From Zygaena filipendulae (Eukaryota; Arthropoda; Insecta; Lepidoptera; Zygaenidae): a stretch of DNA of 64,000 nucleotides. Shown here piece by piece: positions 52,276 through 64,000 of this stretch (position 1 is the first letter of the stretch; each line of letters opens with the position of its first letter). Location: the NCBI GenBank assembly GCA_907165275.2, contig OU015655.1, positions 4,476,501 to 4,540,500 of the forward strand, written 5' to 3'. Both the position numbers and the translations under genes were made by a program. The notes below the pieces were generated by a model. That model saw only the letters and a program-made list of their open reading frames with translations, was not told the DNA's origin and did no database searches.

Positions 52276-53867
52276 CATGTTTATAACCCTACTACTTTCG
52301 ACCCTATAAATATTTGCAGCTAATTTTTTAACACCTTATATATATCATTATTATCGTTATACCCCATGGTTATACCACATCCACCAAACCAATTTATACG
52401 CTGGAAACTTTAAGGCACGCCCACGTAATGATTAGTGGAAACGTCATTAACGAACCATCCCTTATGTCATGGCTCATACACCCGTTTTTGTTTTGATATA
52501 TATAAAGTTTGTTGTGTGCGCGTTTTCTATAGTGTCTGCTCACGCACAGGCTAAAAGTGGCCATTGTTCTAATACTAAATACCCAAGATCAATGATATTA
52601 TGATATAAATCATTGTCCAAGGTACACAGACGCAAGTGTCCGTATACAAAATTAGAATATGCATGATATTGGTGTCTTTTACCAGCGTTGTGTCGTATGG
52701 ATAAGTACGAATTTTGCTTATTCCATTAAAAAAAGTTGACAATTTATTTTTCGTTTTTATTTATCGACGACACTTTTTGTGAGGACATTTGTATGGAACT
52801 GTGAACCTACGTACAACGTAATTTTTTTTACATCGATGAAAGTGCGTCTCCTTGGATAAATACTAACTCTGACCTCATAATATCCTTAGTTGCCAGTGCC
52901 ATTCGGTCACCTCATAGATTTTGATGTTGTGCCGATGTTTTCTTGTTTCTATGACTGAATATTATTTTGACAACTTTGGCGTAATGATTTTATAGTGCTT
53001 TTACTATTGTAACACCCTTTTTATATTAATTAATCGGTTGCTATTTTATTTTAAAATTAACACGAATCTCACAAGTCGTGTAGGATGAAAATTTCAAGTT
53101 AAATATGAGCGACGGCTTAAGTTTATCTAAAGGTTTGTCAGTTGACTTATACTCGCCATGTCTTCGTATAGTTCCAGTTAGTCAGAATAATTAGATGTGT
53201 TGGTACCTACTTAGGCAATTGCATAAAGATAGAAAATAAGGAATAATTAATTATTGGTGGAAGTAATTATTATCTAAGACAATTATTTCTATGTCCTTCT
53301 TCTTTCTCATTTTCTATTATACGTATAATTCACATGGAATTATCATTCGATGGTTATTCGATAAGTTTAATTTTAAAATTAAATACAATGTTATCGTTTC
53401 CACTCGTTTCATGGAACTTCTACTACGCCGAATGAAATTTCATGAGATCCAAGTCGTTAGGTACTGTGAAAGTATGCTACGAAGTCAAAATGTTAAAGAT
53501 CAATTCACAAACATTTATTATTATAATAATGCGATATTTATGAAACAATTCTTTTAACTTTTGATTAACAATTATTACTGATTTGATTAGGTACATGTAC
53601 ATGTAATATGATTTCGTTCTCACGAGGTCTCGCGTTACACGGGGTAACAACAACAAGAAAATTAACAGAAAAAAAAGTGCCGCCCGGTGCGGACGGCACC
53701 CTCGCCAACGCTACGCGTTATTTTTGTTTAATCTAATACTGTATCCCGCACTTATTCAGATAAGCGTCACAGGAGTTCCAGCAGTCTTGCTGGGGTCTTG
53801 ATAGAGGGAACGCGCTCGGAAAGGAAACTAGACACCAGAGGTGGGAGCTTGTTAATACTATTTATCT

Positions 53868-54095
53868 TAATACTAGCAGTCCCGCGCGGTTTCACCCGCG
53901 ATAATTTCGAAGTTCCCGCGGAATTGTTCCATACATACTTTGCAACCCCTTTCATCCCCTTAGAGGAATTGAATTTTCAAAAATCCTTTCTTATCGGATG
54001 CCTACGTCATACAAAGAACACACCCTCCAAGTTTCAGGTTTCTACGATCAGCGGTTTAGGCTGAGCCTTGATAAGCATTTTATATGTATGGAGAA
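53868..54095 (-). mobile_element. Helitron-like repeat
   Basis: Starts tactagcagtcccgcgcgg, with GCGGAATTGTTCCATACA and CTCCAAGTTTCAGGTTTCTA. Confidence 0.65.
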
Positions 54096-54190
54096 GATAC
54101 CCATTTTAGTAACTACTTATTTAAAATGTATTTAGGCATATAACAATAATTAATTATACCTATTTAATTCTTACTCTTGCATCATTTCAA

Positions 54191-54300
54191 AACGACCCGA
54201 TAGGCGTAGGTCACCATGCCTACCCGCTAATCAAGAGGTTCCGGGTTCGATTCTTGGTGGGAGTGAAATTGTGTGATGAACACGGTTCCACTTTCCATAT
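54191..54300 (+). mobile_element. tRNA-derived SINE, 5' part
   Basis: Begins ACGACCCGATAGGCG; contains GGGTTCGATTCTTGG, a good B box, then GTGTGATGAACACGG. The 3' body is absent. Confidence 0.7.
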
Positions 54301-54445
54301 TAAAAATCGAAAAGTATGTATGGTCTCATCGTCTTTGTGGTACTCAAAACGAATTCGATTCAACAAATTTAACTTGTATTTTATTTTCATTGACCTTTCG
54401 AGATAGCCAGTTAGATCTCACTATTAAATAGCCTAATATATGTGA

Positions 54446-54637
54446 TGATCGAACTTTAAAGAACGTTTTCGAGTAAGATCTTTAGTTTTAAAACTTTCAG
54501 ATTCTATACCAGAGGTGGACGAACATTTTGCCATAGCGGAAGCACGATGCAACGATCTACAGGAAAAAATCAACTTAGTTAAAGAGTTAAAAAGGAAAAG
54601 AAAAATAAAAAAACGAAGGTACAACCTCCAGCGATAA
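54446..54637 (+). pseudogene. possible coding remnant with basic C-terminus
   Basis: A frame reads SIPEVDEHFAIAEARCN, then LVKELKRKRKIKKRRYNLQR and a stop, with no ATG and no obvious donor. It looks like the end of a coiled, basic protein such as those carried by DNA transposons, but I do not recognise it. Confidence 0.3.
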
Positions 54638-54734
54638 AAAGAAGCCAGTGAACGAAGAGAATCATGGAAACCGTTCTTATACCCACCACATAAAGACCAA
54701 AATATAAATAAACAAAACAGTTCAAATAAATAAG

Positions 54735-54962
54735 GGCCCTTATTCACTATGACCAACAACATTCTTTGCCCATAAGGCGCGTCCCAAAAACACAATTCCA
54801 AATTCAGATTCAAAATTTATATTTTTTATGACCAAAGAAACTTTTGTAAACGTATTTTTTAAAGTGAAACTTTGAACACGAGGGAAAAGCAATTTAAGTG
54901 GCGCCTTATTAAGATAAGGCGCCACTTAACTTGACGCGTTATGGTCATAGTGAATAAAGGCC
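54735..54962. mobile_element. MITE, short copy of the TTATTCACTATGACC family
   Basis: Ends GGCCCTTATTCACTATGACC and, inverted, GGCCTTTATTCACTATGACC. A GC palindrome (gtggcgcctta...taaggcgccac) lies near the right end and matches the gtggcgcgtta near the right end of the 17.8 kb copy. Confidence 0.75.
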
Positions 54963-55329
54963 AAGGTTGAGTTTTCTTTGCCCGTACGATATACGCTCGT
55001 GTAATTAAAACTCAACCAATACTCATTTGAAAGGTTTCGATATAGTACCTATACCTATACCAGTTTGATATACCTGGGTACAATTTACGTTGAGTTTTCT
55101 AGCGCGAAGTGTGAGTACCGAGTTTGTTCGTTCACTGGTAAACTCTGGCACCTACTTTCTCAATTTTACTAATCTTAAATACTTGTCTTTTTAAAGTATG
55201 ACACGGGTTACGGATCTTCACGATATGGCTGTCAATAGTCCTATCTTATCGGTTCGTACGCTGCCTAAGAAAAGTAAGCTTCTATTTCAATATTAAGTAT
55301 CGTAGGTACCTCCTTACCTTTTTAAATCT

Positions 55330-56210
55330 GGGGGCACGGTAGTGCCCCCGCCAAGACGAGCCACGCGAAGCGCACGGGCACTACCTACCTTTTCTCGAAG
55401 CGCTTCGTCGTTTTTTTGAACCCTCATAACTTGGGTTTGGATTATGCTAGATCAACAAAATTTTCGGGATATATTGTCAATAGCGGACTTATTGAATATA
55501 TTAAGTTTTAATTACATTAGCTTTTATACTTCAGATTTTATTTATATCTAAAAAACGCTAATTTCGTCACTGACTCACTGATGATCATCAAAATTCTTAG
55601 GGTATTTGCGAATGTCCTAGAAAGCTGAAATTTGGTATGTAAGCTAGTATTAGTACACAAACAACAAAAAAATTATAAAACTTGTAACTTTTATCCCCCA
55701 ACCCCTTGAATTAGGGGATGGAAGTTTGTATGAGACTTCCGCAATTTTAACTTACAAAAAGAAATGAAATCCCAACAAAAACATTTTCATGTAAAATGTT
55801 GCCAAGACGAGACCATATACCAGTACTTTCAAAAAGCTATCAGATCTTATGTAGAGCCAAGCTTCTAACTCTACACGCCCTAACTCTACAAGGTCTAACT
55901 TCACAAACTCTACACCTTAGCCAAAATATGTGGCTTGGCCGTTTCGTTACTACAAAGAATTATTTATTATATAACAGAAAAGTAATGAACTATGGAAAAA
56001 AATTTCACCTTAGGCCCGTGTGAATGTAGCGAAATGGCCAAGCCACATATTTTGACTAAGGTGTAGAGTTTGTGAAGTTAGACCTTGTAGAGTTAGGGCG
56101 TGTAGAGTTAGAAGCTTGGCTCTACATAAGATCTGATAACTTTTTGAAAGTACTGGTATATGGTCTCGTCTTAGCAACATTTTACATGAAAATGTTTTTG
56201 TTGGGATAAT
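55330..56210. mobile_element. foldback element, intact copy
   Basis: The right half is a giant hairpin: arms 55768-55950 and 56026-56208, each about 183 bases and nearly perfectly complementary, with a 75-base loop. Within each arm the words CTCTAC and TCTAACT/CTAACT recur. The left half (from gggggcacggtagtg) is shared with the copy at 6.0-6.9 kb, so the whole unit is a mobile repeat. No coding frame is meaningful here. Confidence 0.85.
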
Positions 56211-56599
56211 ATTGTTAGTATTATATTCTTGGAAATCATTTAGGTATTTTGTACTATATAGAGTATTTGGAGCGTGGGACCGTTATTATCAGGCGCTGAA
56301 CACCCTATATTTGTATACAGTATTCTATCAGAAAGGAAGCAATAAAACGTTTGGAAGTCAGCAACTTTTAATCACTTATATTATTATCTAAGATTCGTCA
56401 TAAATTGCTGGTGATTCCCCAATTGCTCAACTGACTCCATTGTTTCTCTCTGTCCGAATTTACGGAGTAGGATTTATATCAATCGTAAGTCTAGCATCGC
56501 TTCATCTCTTTAGACAATGGCTTTGACGCCGCAATTGAAATAGAAGTAGGTACAAATTATCCCAGTATTTCCTACAATATAATTAAGCAATAAAAATAG

Positions 56600-59500
56600 G
56601 AGGAACCACCCGGAAAACCGCGCAGCACTGTTGGTTACAGAGATATCGCAGCAGGCGGCCCGTCTGCGGCGGCTCGAGGTGCCCCAGAACCCAACGCGCG
56701 GGTATCTCGACCCGGCCATGCTCGAACAGCACCAAATGCTCGGACAGATGCGCGGATACAATCAGATTTATGCACAACCCAAACCCGAACACAGTAAGGT
56801 CAGTTGGTAGTCGGGTTAGTAGGGTTGAGTGAAAGCGTTCACCATTATACATATATCTCTCCGCTAATGATCTTAATGACATTTTTCGCCCATGGCATTA
56901 CACAGAATTTAAGACATTTGTGATCAGACGTATTAGACAATTAAAATATTACGTGTTTGATTAGAAAAAGCTGTCCAACACTGACTTGAGAGGATTATCG
57001 AGGCTGCAGCGACATCGTCGTGCCCGCGCTGACGGGGATAGTGAGTATCATAACACGCAGTTCCGACTACTATGTCTAGAATTTTTAGAACCGCGAAGAA
57101 CATAAATTATATCTAAAATAATAATATAAAACTCTTAACGTATAGCAATGAAGGCTTGGAAAACTACCAATCGCCAAAACTATTTTTTTTTGGTAGGTAT
57201 TTGTCTATCGACACAACTCCGAAATTAACGCAGATAACACCGCGAAGAACATCTAGTAGATAAAATATAACAAGACACGGACGTGACCTTGAGCACATGT
57301 ACGTCTGAGGTTGAGTTGTGAGGTTGTGCATATTGTAGGCGACCGAAGTCCCGTGTCAAGTGTGTTTCCCGCTTTATCTAATGCTACTAAAATTCGTCAT
57401 CTTATTGTCAACAAGGCATCAACAGCCGCGACCAGCGGTGCCCGGTGGAGGTGGGTGTCGAGGACGCGGCGTGCGGCGTCGATATTAAAGACTCGTCGGA
57501 TTCCGACAACGAAGTACATCGCGAAGAGCCGATGTGAGAATACGTATCGAAATACCCACTCCATTACTTTTATAGAGATCTTACACACGGAAAGTGTAGA
57601 TTAGTTTCATTCAAAATTCCATTCGAAATTTAAACACAGAATCATACGATGTAGACCACGTACGAGTACCTATGCTGTTTGTGCCAGAAGACGTAGTATT
57701 TCCGCCACATTTGAAATTTCATGACTCGGCGTATCTATAGGTACGCTGAATGCGGCTCTGTGACTGTTAATAAAGAGGAGATCGGCGCCTTTGGCCTCGT
57801 GGTATTACGTTACTAGACAATTTCTCAACAGAGGTCCCCTATTGCAGAGGCTAGTCATGCCATCTAAATGGACGAACTACCTTTAGCAATGAGGCACCTT
57901 ACATCCTGGGGCCTATTATTATAGGTGGGTCTCAACGTCTCAACGTCTCAAAGCAGCAAGTATTTTAATCTTACTTCCATTTACTCGTATCGTTCATCAT
58001 TCATCAATTTTAAACTGACGGGAAAAGTAGGTTACGTTAGGTCGAAATCGAAGTACACGTTGAAGTAAGGCTAAAATAATACTGCTAAAAAGTTGTTAGT
58101 ATTCTCATCTCCGCAGAGAGAGCAGAGTTGGGCAAAGGACTGACATAATATTATCTCATATCTTTAAAATTTATCCATAACGACCGGACATGCGCTACTC
58201 GTGCACTGCTTATAGCCAAAACTTAAAACGAATATATTATAAATAATTTAGTGTCTTAATACTGTTACTTAATACTACTACTTAAAATGGTTGTTTATTA
58301 TATAGGGCGGCTCCTCGCAATGTTACGAAAACAACCGTGGATTTGCGAAAAAAATCACCGGCACAACGTAGGAAACTGAACGCGAGAGGAGGTTTGTATA
58401 GGTACACCATTATAAAGTAGGTACGTATTATTATTTATATAGATACTACTAGCTATCCCATCATCTTATGTAATATAATCTAAAAGAAATTCTGTCATAA
58501 CGTGTACGTATAATAAGAACTGCATCAAAATTCGGTGCATAGTTTAGAAGAAACAAGCGGACACTTCGCGATAAATTCGCGATATTGTGTGATGATGATG
58601 ATTGACGATCAAAGAATTAATATAAACAAATGACATCCACGACGATAGCATCGAAATGGTCAGCGGACAACACCGTGGAGCGTAACACACAAGACGGGAT
58701 GCGGAGCACGGCGGCCGCGGCGGAATGGCACCGTCCACTCACTTCGAAGAAAAATAACGGTATAATTCTACTTTGAATTAGTATACTGAATCACAAATAT
58801 CGGCTTCTTTTATTAATTTCACATTTTCTAACGCATGGAAAAGTTAGGAATGAATCGTCCAATTAAAAGTTCAGTTTTGTGTGGCCACGTGACAACGATT
58901 CCGTTCATTAGTTTCCTATGCGTTAACGATTATAAATTGTCAACTTGACTAAGGAGGCAGGGAGCCTAACCATACTTACTGTACCTACCAAACAAAACCA
59001 GTATTATGAAGTGCTGTGTGATGAGATTAATTCCTTTTAACTTTATTTTTTTTCGTTTGTTTGTGTCTTAAATTATTCGCGGATGAACACACAACGGTGC
59101 ATCCACCGGTAAAAGATTTATTAGGCAAGATAAAAGCTCTCATTGCAGGGTATATCGGGCAGCTATAGTTATTTTATAAATTAAACTTTTTTTGTATAAA
59201 ATAATGAATTAGGTACCTACTGTCAAAGTACTCTCAACATTAAAAAAAACGTTAAAAAATTGCTAAAACACACCACGTTTAATGGACGCAGAAGGACCCC
59301 TTAGTGGTGTACCTAAGCGAAGAAGAAGTATAATCTACAGATATACTCACATATTATGTAATTAAATATATCCATATTAAAAAATATATATACTTTCCTA
59401 CAAATGGCATGGTGAGGTGGCAAACCTAAAGGACTGTAGGTAATTATTATGTCGCCTCTATAAGTAGGTATTCGGTACAATTTTAATATGAACAAACTGT

Positions 59501-62500
59501 ATTATTAGGTCCAAATGAGGAGAGGATCGTAGTGGAGTTGTTCAACAAGAGTCGCGGCTCACCCTCGCCGGACGGAAGGTGTCAGCGGAATCAGTATTCG
59601 AGTCCCGGTGATTTGAAATCGAAGAGAGGCAGCCAAGGTGTGTTTACTCTAGATATATGAACCACATTCAATATACTAACGTCATTCGCCTTTAGAACGC
59701 GTGCGTATCTATCGAACTAAACATCGAATTTTTTAATTTCTGTATTTCTCTGGATATATAGCTTATGTCGCTTCTCTGCCGTTCAAACCTATCTCCGCGC
59801 AAAAAATCGCCTCCGTCCACTAAGGGTACATTACGATTTTTTGTCCACATGGATCCAATGATTTCGATTGGGCTATACTTTTTCGCATTTAAAGAAAAAT
59901 TAATATATTCTAGGTCCTGTTTTGGATCGAGATTTGCAAAAGCAAGTTGATCAGACTGTTCCGATAGACGCCACGCCCCCCGAATCTAAAAAGGTAACAT
60001 AGGTGGTCGTAGTGTCGCGGGTTCTATTTCCGCTTCTATAGGTAAACATATAACGGAGCATCATAAAAAAGCCACCACTGCAAAATTAATGTCCATCACC
60101 AATAGCACCATAAAACAACAAAAACCACTAAAATCACACCACGTAGAATTGAGAACCTCCTCCTTTTAGGGAAATCGGTTATAAAAAAATTACCTACACC
60201 AAAATTAAATGACGGAACCGATAACTTTGGTTCCCGCCATGTTCTGTTTGTTTCTATTTTCTTCGATGACACGTCGATGGCCATCGATTATGTGACGTGT
60301 GTATTGTGTAATCTATTGGTAGATGGGCAATCAACCCGGTGCTTGGGTATAAATCCGATTTGAACTTGGGCGTTTTCGGGCTTTTATCGGGTTTAAACCC
60401 AAACAGATGTAAGTGATATATGTATTTATGTATGTCTGTGTTCGTGTGCGTCAGGCGGCGCACCGGCACCCACGCAAGGTGAAATACCGGAGTCGGCGGT
60501 ACGAGCTGCCGACGGTCGCGTCGCAGATGAAGCAGGCCGGCGTCAGGTACTGCAACTACAACACGAACCACACCAACATACCGTTCGTGGTCAGCAAGAG
60601 CACGGCGCCCTCGCACAACATCGGCGTCAATATACAACAGGTATTTATGCTGTACTAATCCTTATTGTCCTTATCCTTGTATCGTAAATGCGGAAGTGAG
60701 TTTGTTTGTTTGTTGGTTACGCTTTCACGCTTTAAACCGATCATCGTGAAATTTTGCATCCTGGAATTCCCGTGGAATTCCCTATATTAACGTGGGACGT
60801 GGGTGAAGCCGCAGGGAACAGCTAGGCAACGCGAATGTGACTGTGTGTCTTAACTGCTCAACTGATCATCGTGAAATTTTGATAGTAGGGTAAAACCCGG
60901 ATAGTTGCCACACTTTTCGAAATCATTTTATATCTCCCAGTACATAAATCAAAAGATTTTATTTTTTAAACTGGCAAGTACTTTGGTTCTTTATCTACTA
61001 AATTTATTAAATGTAAAAGACATTATCTTTGAAATTTCCAGAGTATTAGCGATTTCTACGGACCTCTACTTTTTGTGACATCTATCCCATATATGGGATA
61101 GTTGCCTAGTCCATATGAATTACATTTAGGATAGACGACCCGCCGGGAAACAAGGCATCTATCCCGAAAAATCTTTGATCGCACCTTGCGTTCCCGTGCA
61201 ATCGCACAGAGACATGAGACGCGGTCCACTTAATAGTAGTTGGAAAGTCTTTTGATAGATAAATAAAATAGCACGCGATTCATCTGCGAAACTAGAGTAA
61301 TTACGATCGGGGCAACTATACCCCCAGGGCAACTATCCTGGTTTTACCCTACACCTTGTCAAGGATATACAGAAAAGGGCACACATACCACTTTTTCCCT
61401 AAGAATTTCCGCGGGAACTCCGGTAATAAATATTTTGCATATTAAATTTTGCATACCCTTTGTCAGAGGTACAGAAAACGACATAGAGTACTTAATTTTA
61501 TCACGGAATTCCCGCGAGATCTCAGAAATTAACAGAGAAGCAGACAGTTTAATGGCCAATGCTCGCGCGTTTCATTCAAGTACCTTTAATTAATTGTGTT
61601 CAACTCTGAATAAGTAAACCAGATGTGATCTATTATTGTACAAGTTTTATATTAGCTGTGGCATAGGATGATCATTGAGCGATATCGCGGCGTACATAAT
61701 ATGTTTTGTGCCCAAAGTAGGTAGGTACCTACCCATCCCGCATATCGCGCTGTGTCCCAAGATCTTTATATGGTCTTCACAGGTTTTGAATGGCATCAAA
61801 ATACAACAACCGCTATCAGGGATACCATTGACCATCGCGTACCACATGGGTAAGAAATCAAATTATATGTTTATTATAAGTGTATATTTTGCTATACTTA
61901 TCTCCTATATGATGGTAAGTGTCTAATGATCTATGGTACTATTTCAGGTTTGGGTCACATTTCAAATTATGGCATGAAGAGTGCAGCCGTGGTAAATCTT
62001 TATCCTCAATATCTTTGTTTTTGCTACAGTAGGTATACAAAGACTGGCTTCGCTCACCTTAAACCCATACCTACTACAAATACCTATTTTAAATGCGAAA
62101 GTAACTCTGTCTGTCTGTCTGCTAACTTGCATAGACGTTCTTTCAATTGCGATAAAACGCATACTACCTACACGTTGTCAAGAGAGTAGGTACAGAAGAA
62201 ATATAGGATAATAAGTACTTATATCTCGGAATACTCGCGGGATCTCCGAAACTAACGCGGGCGAAACCGCGGGAACAGCTAGTTATTAATAAAATATGTA
62301 CCTAAACACCAACAGCAACGTCAGCCGTCGCTGGAGCACAACCGCGACATCAACGCCATCAAGGTGGGCCGCCGGCTGCTGCGGCTGCCCTCCTACAAGT
62401 ACATGTCGTACAACCGGCTGCTCAGCCTCTACCGCGAGGGCGATGGCATGGTGCCGCGCTTCCTGCGCTCCATCAGCCGCCCGCACTACTTCTACACCTC

Positions 62501-64000
62501 CATGTACAAGTAAGTACTTAACGGTATACAAATCTAATCGCTGCACGCCAGTCGCACTACAGCAATCAGGTCACATTCAATCGGGAATTCTGCACCTTGC
62601 AAAAAGCGCGATGTGGGGATAGTGACAATGGCACGGCAGATATCGCAAAAGGACGAGGCTTGATGACAATTTGAAACTTTGTATATTATACTACTTTTTT
62701 TTATGATGTAGATTAGCTGTTCCCCGCGGTTTCATCCGCGTTAATTTCAGAGTTCTCGGGGAAATTTCGAGATAAAAATGATCCAATGTCCTTTTCTGTA
62801 GTACCCCTGCAAAATTTCATGACGATCGGTGGAGAAGTTAAGGCGTAAAAGCGTAACAAGCAAATAAAAGGACAAGCAAAATAAGGGTTTTTAGACATTT
62901 AAATCTTAAAGGGATAAAAAAAGGAAGTGATTATTAGCGGAAATCGATCGTTAGATTATTCTTTTTCAAATTAGGAAACATTTCAATGTAAAAAGGGTGA
63001 AATGCGAGTGAAACTTTAGGCGGAAACAGCGAGTTTTGAATATTAAAAATCACCATTCGCAATGGCATTCATTTTATCTTTATAAATACGAGACTGCCAG
63101 CAGTTTGGCGACGAATCGCGAGGACTTTGATGGCGCGACGTCGAAGGGGTGCGCCGGCAGCCAGGAAGCGAAGCAGAGCCTAGCGGAGTACGCGAGCCTG
63201 TACCGGCAGTACGAGCAGCTGGAGAAGTGTCTCAAGGAGGGGCAGTGCGAGCCCGAGTGGGAGCGGCGCAGGGAGGAGCTGGCGCGCGAGCTGGCCGCGC
63301 GGGAGGAACACATACGCAAGGTGAGCACACTTTTGCACGAACGAATAACGATTGATTGATCACGGTGGTGGCACAAAATCTAGAATTCTAGAGCAATTTT
63401 CTGACAACATATTTTGTCGTATTTATTATATTAAGATTGTGATGCATAAAATTATTTTACTGTGAAATGGTGAACTACGGTAAATTCTATGACTTTTCAG
63501 GGAAATCAAAGATTTACTCAACAAATCTTATGCGTAATGGTAAAAGATCGACATATTCTGTGGTAATCGTCATTAGTCTTAGATTTGAGCTTAGAACACG
63601 GCAAATAATAAAAAAAAGAAATGAGGTGCATTCGGAAAATCGATCAAATACGAAATTAGTTAACAGAAATTTCTACTTATTTGGGCGCGATAGGTAAGAG
63701 TAAAATTTCAAGGTCGGGTTTGAGTGTAACGTTTTTAAACGAAACGAGTTTGATGCAGCGCTTTCGCTCCTGTCACGTGTACCTACCATTATATAATAAT
63801 ATGCAAGCGTTCTGTTTTGATAAGGAAACAATAACGCCCCCATTCCCTGATGGCATACACAATTTGAAATGTCTAAATGTGTGCGCAGGTTGTGCAAGAC
63901 TACAGATCGACGGCGGAGCAGGAGCCGACGGTGCTCCGAGCGTCCGCCTCCACCGCCGAGGAGGGCTACCGACATTCCACGTTCCGGCTAAACCGCGGCG
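56600..64000 (+). CDS. large unrecognised multi-exon protein with conserved central block and coiled coil (partial)
   Basis: Eleven exons joined by GT-AG sites with every phase matching: 56600-56793, 57416-57533, 58306-58391, 59509-59637, 59914-59993, 60455-60640, 61783-61849, 61948-61991, 62316-62509, 63104-63320, 63889-64000 and onward. About 475 residues are visible. The first exon begins with a split codon, so the N-terminus lies upstream; the C-terminus lies past the window edge. Order of parts: Glu/Arg/Gln-rich start (RNHPENRAALLVTE), acidic stretch with DSSDSDNE, Lys/Arg-rich low-complexity part, a block with the character of a conserved domain (YRSRRYELPTV, IPFVVSKSTAPSHNIG, VNIQQVLNGIK), then RRLLRLPSYKYMSYNRLLSLY, then a charged heptad-like helix (EPEWERRREELARELAAREE). 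No membrane segment or signal peptide is seen. I do not recognise the family. GC content of the exons is far above their introns. Confidence 0.85.
58828..58962. mobile_element. MITE relative in an intron of the unrecognised gene
   Basis: Carries ACGCATGGAAAAGTTAGGAA, GTGGCCACGTGACAACGATT, TATGCGTTAACGATTATAAA and TTGTCAACTTGACTAAGGAG, the family words of the 19.7 and 11.8 kb copies. Confidence 0.6.
60690..60826 (+). mobile_element. Helitron-like repeat in the unrecognised gene
   Basis: AAATGCGGAAGTGAG, TGAAATTTTGCATCC and the end GCAGGGAACAGCTAGG. It is followed at once by another copy (60,827-61,548) that is split by the TA-target element. Confidence 0.65.
60885..61349. mobile_element. TIR element with TA target, nested in a Helitron-like repeat
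   Basis: Ends GTAGGGTAAAACCCGGATAG and, inverted, GGGTAAAACCAGGATAGTTG. Removing 60885-61349 and one TA restores the common repeat text gaaattttg..tacaccttgtc seen in the copy at 39.5 kb. The interior repeats GATAGTTGCC and GGGATAG words. No coding frame. Confidence 0.75.
62085..62285 (+). mobile_element. Helitron-like repeat in the intron before the RRLLRLPSYK exon
   Basis: AAATGCGAAAGTAACTCTG, (CTGT)n and the end GGGAACAGCTAGTT, about 30 bases before the acceptor at 62315. Confidence 0.65.
62708..62885 (-). mobile_element. Helitron-like repeat in an intron
   Basis: Starts tagattagctgttccccgcgg, with AAAATTTCATGACGATCGGT and AAGGCGTAAAAGCGTAACA. Confidence 0.65.

Larger units (their letters stand above)
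48080..53865. other. intergenic DNA downstream of Cdc42
   Basis: No gene seen. A TATATATAAAG box at about 52,497 and a small GC hairpin (GTGCCG...CGGCAC) at about 53,678-53,700 are the only notable points. The upstream exons of the unrecognised gene may lie here or further left. Confidence 0.4.

Noticed and set aside
54191..54300. tRNA gene
   Set aside because: Has an A-box and B-box but no complete cloverleaf; it is a SINE head, repeated at 4.8 and 37.8 kb.
62286..62546. Minus-strand open frame opposite the RRLLRLPSYK exon
   Set aside because: Shadow of the real plus-strand exon, which has splice sites and phase agreement.
63080..63376. Minus-strand Ser/Arg-rich frame opposite the coiled-coil exon
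   Set aside because: Antisense shadow of the Glu/Arg-rich helix.

Overview
The window is nuclear DNA from an insect, almost certainly a moth or butterfly. It is AT-rich and gene-poor. TAGGTA/TACCTA words occur throughout the non-coding DNA. Dozens of short repeats end in a GC-rich hairpin followed by CTAGT (gtgaaaccgcggg...agCTAGT), the non-autonomous Helitron-like type common in Lepidoptera. tRNA-derived SINEs, RTE-clade LINE debris and several MITE families fill most of the rest. The genes carry GT-AG introns, and all protein calls below come from joining exons by splice site and reading phase.

Layout. 1-31,900: a long stretch with no confident gene, made of repeats (Helitron-like copies, a foldback element, nested MITEs, a hAT insertion with its target duplication, an RTE LINE remnant, SINEs). 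It also holds an 18S rRNA-derived fragment near 31.3 kb and a few isolated, splice-bounded open segments that could be exons of a long-intron gene. 31,900-32,600: an abrupt CpG/GC-rich island with a probable first coding exon on the minus strand, encoding a signal peptide followed by a Pro/Ala/Thr-rich start. 33,370-40,771: two tandem minus-strand peroxiredoxin-6-like (1-Cys) genes. They have identical exon lengths (86/176/199/73/135 nt) and each encodes 222 residues. The second copy has lost the His of the phospholipase triad. Intron 2 of the first copy carries a small hAT element with a perfect 8-bp target duplication. 41,877-42,685: a probable hAT-like element. 42,700-47,450: Cdc42 on the plus strand, four coding exons and 191 residues, with probable upstream non-coding exons. 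47,450-56,600: intergenic repeats, including a near-perfect 183-bp-arm hairpin at 55.8-56.2 kb. 56,600-64,000: eleven exons of a large plus-strand gene, open at both ends here (about 475 residues visible), encoding an unrecognised protein with a conserved central block and a charged coiled coil.

The genes do not form an operon or pathway. The peroxiredoxins are cytosolic antioxidant enzymes, Cdc42 is a polarity and actin GTPase, and the last gene has no function I can assign. The most useful points are the peroxiredoxin duplication with an altered catalytic residue, several precisely datable transposon insertions, the giant foldback element and its older copy, and the 18S fragment.
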